A DNA stretch of 11,594 nucleotides from an uncultured Collinsella sp. Lineage in GTDB: Bacteria > Actinomycetota > Coriobacteriia > Coriobacteriales > Coriobacteriaceae. The stretch spans positions 1 to 11,594 of the forward strand of contig URTZ01000049.1 of NCBI GenBank assembly GCA_900550825.1. The letters are read 5' to 3'. Shown piece by piece: positions 1-6,651 of this stretch. Every line of letters begins with the position of its first letter. Position 1 is the stretch's first letter. A program made the translations under genes and the position numbers. The notes below the pieces were generated by a model, which did not search any database, had not been told where the DNA came from, and saw only the letters and a list, made by a program, of their open reading frames with translations.

Positions 1-2
1 CA

Positions 3-281
3 TACAGCCGCACCAAGATGCTGTTCAACGACTTTGTGGATGTGCTCAAGATCCCCGATATCGCGGTCATCACCCCCATTATGGGCAGCCGCGAGCCCAA
101 CGACCCCACCATCACCAGCGCGAAGCTGGCGGCACAGATCCCCGGTTCCGTGCTGGTCAACAGCCTGGAAGAGGCTGCCGACTGGGTGAAGCAGAACGCC
201 CGCGAGGGAGATATGGTCATCACGCTGGGCTGCGGTGATATCTATAAGGCCAGCAAGATGATGGTGGCCGGCAACCAGTAA
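3..281 (+). CDS. murC: UDP-N-acetylmuramate--L-alanine ligase, C-terminal fragment
   Basis: This is the last 92 codons of MurC, the cytoplasmic ligase that joins L-alanine to UDP-N-acetylmuramic acid in peptidoglycan precursor synthesis. The frame is open from base 3 (Tyr-Ser-Arg-Thr-Lys) and ends in TAA at 279-281; the Met at 18 is internal, not a start. The visible part belongs to the C-terminal Mur ligase domain. Recognisable features are the YSRTK segment at the edge, a stretch with PIMGSREPNDPTITSAKLA, and the closing GDMVITLGCGDIYK motif typical of MurC C termini. The ATP-binding and central domains lie outside the window. Codon choice is CTG and GTG rich, like the neighbouring coaBC and unlike the operon from 1554 onward. 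The sequence style resembles Faecalibacterium or Gemmiger MurC, which is recognition by eye. The gene converges on coaBC, with a terminator between them. Confidence 0.9.
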   Translation, partial: YSRTKMLFNDFVDVLKIPDIAVITPIMGSREPNDPTITSAKLAAQIPGSVLVNSLEEAADWVKQNAREGDMVITLGCGDIYKASKMMVAGNQ

Positions 282-290
282 ACGGACATA

Positions 291-327
291 AAAAAATACG
301 TCTTGCAGACGCAAGGCGTATTTTTTT
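291..327. terminator. Rho-independent hairpin between convergent murC and coaBC
   Basis: A 16-base arm at 291-306 pairs with 311-326 around a four-base AGAC loop. The arms end in a run of A on the left and T on the right. On the + strand the only imperfect pair is a T-G wobble (301/316), so it is a good intrinsic terminator for murC, starting ten bases after the stop codon. Read on the - strand the same structure has a C-A mismatch at that place but still ends in a U run, so it can also serve coaBC, whose stop codon is at 333-335. Confidence 0.85.
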
Positions 328-332
328 ATGTC

Positions 333-1550
333 TCAGTGGCCGCGGCGCTTTAAAATTTCGTCCAGGATGGCGTCTGCCACGTCGGCTTTGCTCATCAGGG
401 GCAGCTCCCGGGTGCCGTCCGGGGTGATGAACGTGACCACGTTGGTGTCCACGCCGAACCCGGCACCGGAGACCTTGAGGTTGTTCGCCACCACCATGTC
501 CAGATTCTTCTTTTTCAGCTTGGCGGCGGAATTCTCTACCATGTCGCGGGTCTCCATGGAGAAGCCGCAGAGGAACTGCTTGGTCTTCCGGGGGCCGATG
601 GTGCCCAGAATGTCGGCGGTGCGCTCCACGGGGATGGAGAGGTCGCCGTCCTTTTTCTTGATCTTATCGTCGGCCACGGTGGCGGGGCGGTAATCGGCCA
701 CGGCAGCGGCCATCACAAGGATGTCCATGTCCGCAAAGCGGCTGGTGACAGCTTCATACATGTCCTGCGCCGTGGTGATGGGCACGTCCTCGGTGAACTT
801 GACCGGGGGCAGGGCCGTGGGGCCGTGGATGAGGGTGACGTCCGCACCCCGCATGGCGGCGGCGCGGGCCACGGCATAGCCCATCTTGCCGGTGGAATGG
901 TTGGTCAGGTAGCGCACCGGGTCCATCGGTTCGCGGGTGCCGCCAGCGGAAACCACCACTTTCATGCCCTGCATGTCTTTTTCGTGTTCCAGCTCCCGTG
1001 CCACATAGTCCACCAGTACGCCCTCATCAGGCAGGCGGCCGGAGCCCGTATCGCCGCAGGCCAACAGGCCGGAACCGGAGGGAATGACGGTGAAACCGTA
1101 ATGTTCCAGCGTTTTTAGGTTATCCTGGGTGATGGGGTTTTCCAGCATATGGGTGTTCATGGCGGGGGCCACCAGCTTGGGGCAGCGGGCCGCCAGGGTA
1201 ACGGTGGTCAGCATGTCATCCGCCAGGCCGTGGGCCAGCTTGGCGATCACATTTGCGGTTGCCGGGGCGATCAGCATCAAATCCGCCGCGTTGGCCAGCG
1301 AAACATGGGCCACATCATACTGGAAGTTGCGGTCAAAGGTATCCACAATGCAGCGGTTGTTGGTCAGGGTTTCAAACACCAGCGGGGTGATAAACTCCGT
1401 GGCGTTTTTGGTCATCAGCACATGCACATTGGCGCCGGCTTTGGCCAGGGCATGGGCCACATTGGGCATTTTATAAGCAGCAATCCCGCCGGTAATGCCC
1501 AGCAGGATCGTTTTTCCCTCAAGTTGCATTGAATTGTTGGGTGCCGCCAT
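333..1550 (-). CDS. coaBC: Bifunctional phosphopantothenoylcysteine decarboxylase / phosphopantothenate-cysteine ligase
   Basis: CoaBC performs two successive steps of coenzyme A synthesis: CoaB joins cysteine to 4'-phosphopantothenate, and the FMN-dependent CoaC decarboxylates the product. The 405 residues match the usual full length. The CoaC domain (about 12-185) has the GITGGIAAYK flavin segment, catalytic His82, the PAMN motif (Asn132) and Cys165 in LLACGDTGSG. The CoaB domain (about 197-400) has Arg213 and Asn217 in DPVRYLTNHSTGKMG, AAAVADY at 281-287, and Lys296. All sit at a constant offset of +7 from the E. coli residues. The start at 1550 has AAGGAAG eight bases upstream; Met8 is an alternative without a ribosome site. 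That Shine-Dalgarno lies inside the last codons of the next gene, three bases away, which looks like an operon, but codon use changes sharply there. In the first ~175 codons Leu is CTG about 18 times of 22 and never CTC. The gene probably comes from a clostridial genome and no promoter of its own is visible. Confidence 0.95.
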   Translation of the reverse strand: MAAPNNSMQLEGKTILLGITGGIAAYKMPNVAHALAKAGANVHVLMTKNATEFITPLVFETLTNNRCIVDTFDRNFQYDVAHVSLANAADLMLIAPATANVIAKLAHGLADDMLTTVTLAARCPKLVAPAMNTHMLENPITQDNLKTLEHYGFTVIPSGSGLLACGDTGSGRLPDEGVLVDYVARELEHEKDMQGMKVVVSAGGTREPMDPVRYLTNHSTGKMGYAVARAAAMRGADVTLIHGPTALPPVKFTEDVPITTAQDMYEAVTSRFADMDILVMAAAVADYRPATVADDKIKKKDGDLSIPVERTADILGTIGPRKTKQFLCGFSMETRDMVENSAAKLKKKNLDMVVANNLKVSGAGFGVDTNVVTFITPDGTRELPLMSKADVADAILDEILKRRGH

Positions 1551-1580
1551 CGTTTAAGCTTCCTTGCTGGGGAGCACGAG
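1548..1580. other. Probable lineage junction (chimeric contig or transfer breakpoint)
   Basis: To the left, murC and coaBC have clostridial-style proteins and CTG/GTG codon choice. To the right, an eleven-gene operon has coriobacterial-style proteins with CTC and AAG preference. The switch occurs between the start codon of coaBC and the last codons of the zinc-ribbon gene. A HindIII recognition sequence, AAGCTT, lies at 1556-1561 within this interval. The exact base cannot be fixed from the sequence alone. Misassembly or a cloning chimera is the simplest reading; genuine transfer is possible. Confidence 0.6.
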
Positions 1581-2273
1581 CAGGCGGTGGCAGTACGGGC
1601 AGTGCGTAATCTCGCTACCGTCGTGGTTGAGGTCGCTCATGGACGACGCCTGCAGCGCGGTGTGGCAGACCGTGGGGATGTTGCCCTTGATGGTCTCGAC
1701 GGCCAGGCCGCGGAACTGCTTGAGCAGACGCTCGTAATCGGTGAGCACGTCGGTCGGCAGCGTGGCGGCAAGCGCGGTACGCTCCTTGGTGGCGGCATCG
1801 ATCTGAGCCTGCAGATCGGCAGCCTTGGTACGGGCGGCCTTGGTGTCGGCCTTTACGCCCTCCTCGAACTTGGCGATGATGGCCTGCGCGCGAGCCTCGC
1901 GGTCAAGCGCTTCCTTATGGGCGACGACGACGTCCTTGCGGGTGTGCTCGATCTTGTCCAGACGTTTTGCCAGGGTGGCGAGCTCGTTTTCCAAATCCTG
2001 GACTTCGCGGTAGTCAGAGCCATCGACGTGACGCTTCTTTGCGGCCTCGATGGCGTTATTGGTCTGGATCTCGGTGGTGTTGAGATCGTCGAGCTCAATG
2101 TCCAGATCCTTGCGCTGGGCGTAGAGTTTGGTCATCTCGGACTTGAGCTTCACATAGGTCTTACGCTTTGAGGCGAGCTCCTTGAGCTCCGGCATATTGG
2201 CAAGTTCGCTCTTGTTGCGGGCGAGCTCCAAATCGATCTGTTGCAGCTTGAGTAGCGTAGCGCCGGCGCTCAT
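1554..2273 (-). CDS. Coiled-coil protein with C-terminal zinc-ribbon-like domain (C4-type zinc ribbon family)
   Basis: The 239-residue protein belongs to the family often annotated as 'C4-type zinc ribbon domain-containing protein' that commonly sits beside Nif3 genes in actinobacteria; its molecular function is not established. Residues about 5-165 are rich in Leu, Lys, Glu and Ala with heptad-like spacing and should form a long coiled-coil hairpin. The tail holds the zinc-ribbon region: VCHTAL (Cys203) and HCPYCHRLL (Cys225, Cys228). The family normally has two CxxC pairs, but here the first Cys of the first pair is Pro200, so only three Cys remain. His204, His224 or His229 could supply a fourth ligand. 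The start at 2273 is chosen because AAAGGAGAG precedes it and its ATG overlaps the Nif3 stop as ATGA; a longer frame to 2309 would run back into nif3. Leu codons are mostly CTC (8 of 13 in the first ~70 codons). The last residues (SKEA) and the stop lie at the lineage junction, so the true C terminus is uncertain. Confidence 0.8.
   Translation of the reverse strand: MSAGATLLKLQQIDLELARNKSELANMPELKELASKRKTYVKLKSEMTKLYAQRKDLDIELDDLNTTEIQTNNAIEAAKKRHVDGSDYREVQDLENELATLAKRLDKIEHTRKDVVVAHKEALDREARAQAIIAKFEEGVKADTKAARTKAADLQAQIDAATKERTALAATLPTDVLTDYERLLKQFRGLAVETIKGNIPTVCHTALQASSMSDLNHDGSEITHCPYCHRLLVLPSKEA
1559..1565 (-). promoter_or_regulatory. Ribosome binding site of coaBC, inside the end of the zinc-ribbon gene
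   Basis: On the - strand this reads AAGGAAG, eight bases before the ATG at 1550. It also encodes part of the Ser-Lys-Glu-Ala tail of the zinc-ribbon protein. If the junction between the two lineages lies upstream of this site, the zinc-ribbon reading frame ends within foreign DNA. Confidence 0.5.
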
Positions 2274-3079
2274 AAGTTCTCTCCTTTTGTCACAGTCCAC
2301 CATTGGCAAGGGTTCAGTATTTTAATCGCATGACGGGGGTCGACCCCGGCGTCAACTGCAGAGTTCATCAATATATCAACGAACGGCTCCTCGGAGCGGT
2401 CGTGGCCGAGCAGAATCACGCTCAGGCCACGCAAGGCAAGGTCCTGCGCCACGTGGTAGCCGGCCTCTCCGGTCACAATAACATCTGCGCCCGCGGCGAT
2501 GGCAAGCTCACCAAAGTCGCCGAGGGAGCCGCCAAGAATGGCGACGGTGCGGCACGGGCGATCGGCTTCGCCCCACACACGCGGGTCGCTGCCGAAGGTC
2601 GTGGCAGCACGGGTGGCAAGATCGCGCAGCGTGCACGGGTCGTTGAGCGTTGCAAGCGCGCCCAGGCCGGTGGCTTCGGGGTTGTCCACGTGCTCCAGTG
2701 AGCTCACGGGTGCAGCACCCAGCAGCTCGCTCAGACAGACACGGGCTTCGTGTGAGCGGTCCAGGTTGGTGTGGAGCGAGATAATGCTCACGCCGCAGCG
2801 GGCAGCCTCGAAGAGGGCCGCACTGCACTGGGGTCGTGTGGCATCCGCCGGACAAAAGGCCTCGGGTGCCTTGATGTATATGGGATGATGCGTCAGCAGC
2901 ACGTTGGCGCTTGCTTCTTGGGCGCGGCGAACATTAGCCTCGGTCGCATCGAGTGCGCAGGCAACGCCGGTGATCTCCGCGGCCGGATCGCCAACGGAGA
3001 GTCCTACGTGATCCCAGCCCTCGGCGTCCGCCTTGGGGTAGCGCGTCAGCAGCGCACGTTCAAGCTCGGAGACGATCAT
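2270..3079 (-). CDS. Nif3-like dinuclear metal centre protein (DUF34 family)
   Basis: This 269-residue protein is a member of the Nif3/DUF34 family. These are widely conserved proteins that bind a pair of metal ions and are sometimes annotated as GTP cyclohydrolase I type 2; their real role is unsettled. The expected metal ligands are present in order: His64-His65 in LLTHHPIY, His103 and Asp107 in LHTNLDRSH, and His226 with Glu230 in LLGHDRSEEP near the C terminus. The N-terminal WDHVGLSVGD segment is also typical. The length fits the single-domain form of about 250-280 residues. The start at 3079 overlaps the cysteine desulfurase stop as ATGA. Its own ribosome site is weak (a GTAGG about eight bases upstream), so translation probably depends on coupling to the gene before it. 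It overlaps the zinc-ribbon start by four bases in the same way. Despite the family name nothing here indicates nitrogen fixation. Confidence 0.88.
   Translation of the reverse strand: MIVSELERALLTRYPKADAEGWDHVGLSVGDPAAEITGVACALDATEANVRRAQEASANVLLTHHPIYIKAPEAFCPADATRPQCSAALFEAARCGVSIISLHTNLDRSHEARVCLSELLGAAPVSSLEHVDNPEATGLGALATLNDPCTLRDLATRAATTFGSDPRVWGEADRPCRTVAILGGSLGDFGELAIAAGADVIVTGEAGYHVAQDLALRGLSVILLGHDRSEEPFVDILMNSAVDAGVDPRHAIKILNPCQWWTVTKGENL
2279..2287 (-). promoter_or_regulatory. Shine-Dalgarno deciding the zinc-ribbon gene start
   Basis: On the - strand the site reads AAAGGAGAG and lies five bases before the ATG at 2273. It is inside the 3' end of the Nif3 gene and supports the shorter start over the frame beginning at 2309. 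Confidence 0.8.
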
Positions 3080-4254
3080 GCGGCGCCTACGATCGAGAGC
3101 AGCGTCTGGGCAAAGTCGTCCAGATCGCTCGGATTCACGCGGTCATCAAACGAGATGCGCAGCGACCCCAATGCCTGCTCGCGACCAATGCCCATGGCGC
3201 TGAGCACGTGGCTCGGGTCCATGCTGCCGCTCGAGCAAGCCGATCCAGCCGAAACCTCAAAACCGGCGGCATCGAGCTTGATGATGAGCTCTTCGGAGTC
3301 CATGCCGTCGACGTAGATTGAAACCATACCCGGCAGACGGTCTGCCTGCGCGTAGTCGCCCATCGTAGCGTGAATGTGCGGATGGGCCGTAAGCGTGGCG
3401 TAGAGCTTGTCGGATAAGGCCTGCAGCGTTGTACGCTCCTGGGCAACATTCGGCAACAGCGCGGAAGCGGCAGCGGCAAAAGCCAGCTGCGTGCGCAGAT
3501 CCTGCGTACCGGCGCGACGGCCGGCTTCCTGTCCACCGCCAAAGATTCGGGGGCGCAGCGGCGTGCGGTTCTTAAGGTAGAGCGCACCGGATGCCACGGG
3601 GCCGCCGATCTTGTGCGCGGCAACGGTCATGGCATCGACACCCAGTTCGGTGACATCGAGCGGAATGTGCAAATAGCCCTGGATGGCATCGGTGTGAAAC
3701 AAAGCGCCGGCAGCATGTGCGGCGGCGGCCAGCTCGCGGATGGGCTGCACCACGCCGGTCTCGTTGTTGGCGACCATAATGCTCACAAGCGCCACGTCGT
3801 CGCCGAGCAGCTCCGTGAGCGCAGCGGGCTCAATGTATCCTGCGCGGCAGGGCTGCACCAGGTCGACGGTAAAGCCGGCGGCACGCAGCAGTGGCAGGTT
3901 ATCCAGAATCGAATCGTGCTCGATGGCCGAAACGATGACGCGATCGCGCTTGCGATCACGTTGACGAGCGCCCTCGGCAAGACCGAGCAGTGCCAGCTGG
4001 TTGGCCTCGGTACCGCCGTTGGTAAGGATAATCTCGGACGGGCGAACACGTGCGCCAAAGCTACGGGCGATCTCGCGACGGGCGACTTCAAGGCGTGCGG
4101 CGGCCTTGCGGCCGAGCGAATGCAGCGAGTTGGGGTTGACGCCGGCAAGCTCGCTGTCGTCATATTCGCGCTGCGCAAGGAGCGCCTCGGCGCGCATGGG
4201 CGTCGAGGCGGCATAGTCAAGATTCACGGGTATGCGGTTTTGACCTGCGGTCAT
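3076..4254 (-). CDS. Cysteine desulfurase, NifS/IscS class, PLP-dependent
   Basis: The enzyme takes sulfur from L-cysteine, leaving alanine, and holds it as a persulfide for Fe-S cluster assembly or tRNA thiolation in the cytoplasm. All 392 residues of the aminotransferase class V fold appear present. Visible features are LDYAASTP (12-19), the cofactor-binding GGTEAN (80-85), His113 in IEHDS, Asp189 in HTDAIQG, the PLP lysine Lys215 in AAHKIGG, GGGQEAGRRAGTQD, and the active-site Cys340 in SAGSACSSGSMDPSH. The GTQD form of the GT-x-N motif is the one I associate with actinobacteria. No IscU, SufU or thiI gene is adjacent, so the sulfur acceptor cannot be named. I therefore leave the symbol blank instead of choosing nifS, iscS or csd. 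The start at 4254 follows AGGAGG at a rather long spacing of about eleven bases, within the end of rpe and six bases after its stop. Confidence 0.93.
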   Translation of the reverse strand: MTAGQNRIPVNLDYAASTPMRAEALLAQREYDDSELAGVNPNSLHSLGRKAAARLEVARREIARSFGARVRPSEIILTNGGTEANQLALLGLAEGARQRDRKRDRVIVSAIEHDSILDNLPLLRAAGFTVDLVQPCRAGYIEPAALTELLGDDVALVSIMVANNETGVVQPIRELAAAAHAAGALFHTDAIQGYLHIPLDVTELGVDAMTVAAHKIGGPVASGALYLKNRTPLRPRIFGGGQEAGRRAGTQDLRTQLAFAAAASALLPNVAQERTTLQALSDKLYATLTAHPHIHATMGDYAQADRLPGMVSIYVDGMDSEELIIKLDAAGFEVSAGSACSSGSMDPSHVLSAMGIGREQALGSLRISFDDRVNPSDLDDFAQTLLSIVGAA

Positions 4255-4260
4255 AAGGGT

Positions 4261-4932
4261 TTATGCCTCCTGTGCAGCCTCGTTGCCCAGCTTCTGCAGC
4301 AGCGCAACCTCGGCAGCGGGATCTTCGGACTTAAATACGGCGGAGCCGGCTACGAGCACGTTGGCGCCGGCCTTGACGACGTTTGCGATGTTCTTGGAAG
4401 AAATACCACCGTCGACCTCGATGAGGGGCGAAACGCCGTGACGCTCGCACATGGCCGTAAGCTCGTGCAGTTTGGCGATGGTACCGGGGATAAAGCTCTG
4501 GCCGCCAAAGCCAGGGTTTACGCTCATCAACAGCACCATATCCACGACGTCGATGATGCTATCGAGTACGCAGACGGGGGTGGCGGGGTTGAGCACCACA
4601 CCGGCCTTGACGCCGCGCTGCTGCAGATGCGTGAGCGTGCGGTGCAGGTGCGTGGAGGCCTCGTAGTGCACGGTGATCATGTCGGCACCGGCATCGGCGT
4701 ACCAATCGACCGTCTCGTCGGGGTTCGACACCATCAGGTGCGCGTCGACCGGCACGTCGGTGGAGCGCTTGACGGCCTTAAGGATGTCAACGCCAAAGGT
4801 CAGGTTGCCGGTAAAGTGACCGTCCATGACGTCGAAGTGCACGTAGTCGGCACCGGCGATCTTGTCGAGCTCGCCCTTGAGGTTGGCCATGTCGGCCGAA
4901 AGGACGGACGGAGCGATTTTGATGGAACCCAT
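4261..4932 (-). CDS. rpe: Ribulose-phosphate 3-epimerase
   Basis: Rpe interconverts D-ribulose 5-phosphate and D-xylulose 5-phosphate in the pentose phosphate pathway. The 223 residues match the usual length of this TIM-barrel enzyme. The metal and catalytic residues are in place: His32 and Asp34 in VHFDVMDGHF, His65 in DAHLMV, and Asp174 in EVDGGIS. The phosphate-binding NPGFGGQ (139-145) and the glycine-rich turn near 195-198 are also present. One oddity is the loop after the first motif: it reads FTGNLTFG where the family usually has F-V-P-N, so the Pro is replaced by Gly42. The ATG at 4932 is preceded by GAAAGG at about nine bases. The gene follows gpsA after 18 bases, the widest gap in the operon, and I see no promoter or hairpin in it. 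Confidence 0.95.
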   Translation of the reverse strand: MGSIKIAPSVLSADMANLKGELDKIAGADYVHFDVMDGHFTGNLTFGVDILKAVKRSTDVPVDAHLMVSNPDETVDWYADAGADMITVHYEASTHLHRTLTHLQQRGVKAGVVLNPATPVCVLDSIIDVVDMVLLMSVNPGFGGQSFIPGTIAKLHELTAMCERHGVSPLIEVDGGISSKNIANVVKAGANVLVAGSAVFKSEDPAAEVALLQKLGNEAAQEA

Positions 4933-4950
4933 GGTAGTAGCCTTTCTGCG

Positions 4951-5958
4951 CTAGTCGGCGAGTCCGTAGAACTCTTGAGAGGGGACGCGGTCGGTAAGAA
5001 TCTCGAGTGCCCTATCCAAAGTAACACCGTTGTAGAGCGTTTGCTCTACGGCAAAGGTGAGCGGAATGTCTACGCCCAGTGAACGGGCGAGCTCGCTGAC
5101 GCTGCGGGCCGCGACGGCACCTTCGACCACCATATGCGTGCGTGCCTGGTACTCGTCGAGCGACACGCCGTGGGCAAACTCGTAGCCAAAAGTGCGGTTG
5201 CGCGAATGCTCCGAGGTGCAGGTGGCGATGAGGTCGCCCATGCCGGCAAGCCCCATGCAGGTCATGGCCTGGCCGCCGCGGGCGTGCACCAGGCGGCTGA
5301 TCTCTGCCAGGCCGCGCGTCATGATAAGAGCAAGCGTGTTGTCGCCCGCGCCGGTACCGGCAGAGATGCCGCACACGATAGCGATGACGTTTTTCATGGC
5401 GCCGCAGACCTCGACGCCCGTCATGTCCTGCGACAGGTAGATGCGGAAGGCCGTGGATAGGAGCAGGTTCTTGAAGGTCTCCCCTATCTGCGGATCTTCG
5501 CTGGCGATGACGGCGGCCGAAAGCCCGCCGCGGCAGATCTCCTCGGCATGGTTGGGGCCGGAGAGCGCCGCCACGCGCGACTCGTTGCCGATCTCGCTGG
5601 CGATGACCTCGCTCATGAGCAGGCCGGACTCGGGCTCGATGCCCTTGGTGAGGCACAGAACCGGCGTCTCGTCCGCGATGAACGGCGCCGCCTGGTGGCA
5701 GACGTCGCGCAGATGCGTCGAAGGCACGGCAAAGATGATCGCATCAGCACCGTCGAGCGCCTGGGCCAGGTTCGTCGTGGCGACAACGTTTTCCGGCAGC
5801 ACGTAGTCCACAAGATAGCGGGGGTTGCGATGCTCACCGTTAATGCCGGCGGCCGTCTGCTCGCTATGGGCCCACATGGTCACGCGCTCGGCTCGCGCGG
5901 CGGCAAGGCCGGCGACGGCGGTTCCCCAGGAGCCGGAGCCAATCAGCGCAACATTCAT
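4951..5958 (-). CDS. gpsA: NAD(P)H-dependent glycerol-3-phosphate dehydrogenase
   Basis: GpsA reduces dihydroxyacetone phosphate to sn-glycerol 3-phosphate, the backbone for phospholipids. The 335-residue protein has the N-terminal Rossmann motif GSGSWGTA (7-14), the conserved Lys105 in CLTKGIE, SGPNHAEE (133-140; many homologues have SGPSFA), the catalytic Lys189 in GAMKNVIAI, and GDNTLALIMTRGLAEI (205-220) in the helical C-terminal domain, with the SRNRTFG segment near 252-258. Length and motif order are those of a complete enzyme. The ATG at 5958 has TAGGAGAG closely upstream, overlapping the plsY stop. Its position directly after plsY, with plsC in the same operon, means the product feeds an acyltransferase from the same transcript. 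Confidence 0.96.
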   Translation of the reverse strand: MNVALIGSGSWGTAVAGLAAARAERVTMWAHSEQTAAGINGEHRNPRYLVDYVLPENVVATTNLAQALDGADAIIFAVPSTHLRDVCHQAAPFIADETPVLCLTKGIEPESGLLMSEVIASEIGNESRVAALSGPNHAEEICRGGLSAAVIASEDPQIGETFKNLLLSTAFRIYLSQDMTGVEVCGAMKNVIAIVCGISAGTGAGDNTLALIMTRGLAEISRLVHARGGQAMTCMGLAGMGDLIATCTSEHSRNRTFGYEFAHGVSLDEYQARTHMVVEGAVAARSVSELARSLGVDIPLTFAVEQTLYNGVTLDRALEILTDRVPSQEFYGLAD

Positions 5959-5967
5959 GACTCTCTC

Positions 5968-6651
5968 CTACTTATCGTCGGGCTCGGTGACGCGCTTGGT
6001 AAACGAGAGCTTGGACTCCTTGCCGGCCATGAGCTTTTGGATATTCGAGCGATGGGCCCACACCACGGTGATGCCGATCATCGCCATGCAAAACTTAAGT
6101 CCTAGGCTGCTGTACGGAAAGACCGCGCAGGCAGCGATGGGAAGTCCGATGGCGGCGGCAAGCGAACCCACCGACACGTACTTGGTGATGGCAACGGCCA
6201 CGATAAACATGCCCAACAGCGAAAGTCCGATGGGCCAGCACCAGGCAAGAATCACGCCCAGGCCCACGGCGATGCCCTTACCGCCGTGGAAGCTAAGGTA
6301 GGGCGAGAAGATGTGGCCCCACACGGCTGCCAGGCAGATGACGCCGAGCATCCAGTCGCCGGCGGCGCCGGGGGCCATAATGCTCGGCGGAAAACCATAG
6401 CCCACGCTCGCGATGAACGGACGCGCGATAAGGACGCAGATGGCGCCCTTCAGGCAGTCGAGCAGCAGCGTGAGCGCCGCGACCTTGGGGCCGGCCACAC
6501 GCAGGGCGTTGGTGGTGCCGATGTTGCCGGAGCCCGCCTTGCGAATGTCGGTGTGGTTGAACACGCGGCCCAGGATCAGGCCAAACGGAATCGCCCCGAT
6601 AAAGAACGAGACCACGGCGCAGATGGCGGTCAGCAGAATCGGATTAAGCAT
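5968..6651 (-). CDS. plsY: Acyl-phosphate:glycerol-3-phosphate acyltransferase
   Basis: PlsY is the membrane enzyme that moves an acyl group from acyl phosphate to glycerol 3-phosphate, making lysophosphatidic acid. The 227 residues contain several hydrophobic membrane segments: about 5-30, 55-77, the region around the GHIFSPYLSFHGGKG loop, and two or three more before residue 205. The three family motifs are recognisable: SGNIGTTN (41-48), FHGGKGIA (usually FKGGKGVA) and the later Ser/Pro-containing loop VGSLAAAIGLP. The C terminus is short and charged. The start at 6651 is preferred because AAGGAG lies seven bases upstream and the protein then begins at the first membrane segment; a longer frame to 6699 would add a basic tail lying inside der. 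Start and der stop overlap by eight bases (ATGCTTAA), so translation is probably coupled. PlsX, which makes the acyl phosphate, is not in the window. Confidence 0.93.
   Translation of the reverse strand: MLNPILLTAICAVVSFFIGAIPFGLILGRVFNHTDIRKAGSGNIGTTNALRVAGPKVAALTLLLDCLKGAICVLIARPFIASVGYGFPPSIMAPGAAGDWMLGVICLAAVWGHIFSPYLSFHGGKGIAVGLGVILAWCWPIGLSLLGMFIVAVAITKYVSVGSLAAAIGLPIAACAVFPYSSLGLKFCMAMIGITVVWAHRSNIQKLMAGKESKLSFTKRVTEPDDK

Noticed and set aside
333..693. + strand open frame of 121 codons beginning at 328
   Set aside because: It is opposite the CoaB domain of coaBC, begins just after the terminator hairpin and has no recognisable domain.
4933..4950. Possible promoter between gpsA and rpe
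   Set aside because: The gap is only 18 bases and holds little beyond the ribosome site; no -10 or -35 pair is apparent.
3613..5082. A 489-codon open frame on the + strand
   Set aside because: It lies antisense to the cysteine desulfurase, rpe and gpsA, all of which have clear motifs. Its protein is Gly/His/Val-rich without a recognisable domain, as expected from the shadow of high-GC genes.
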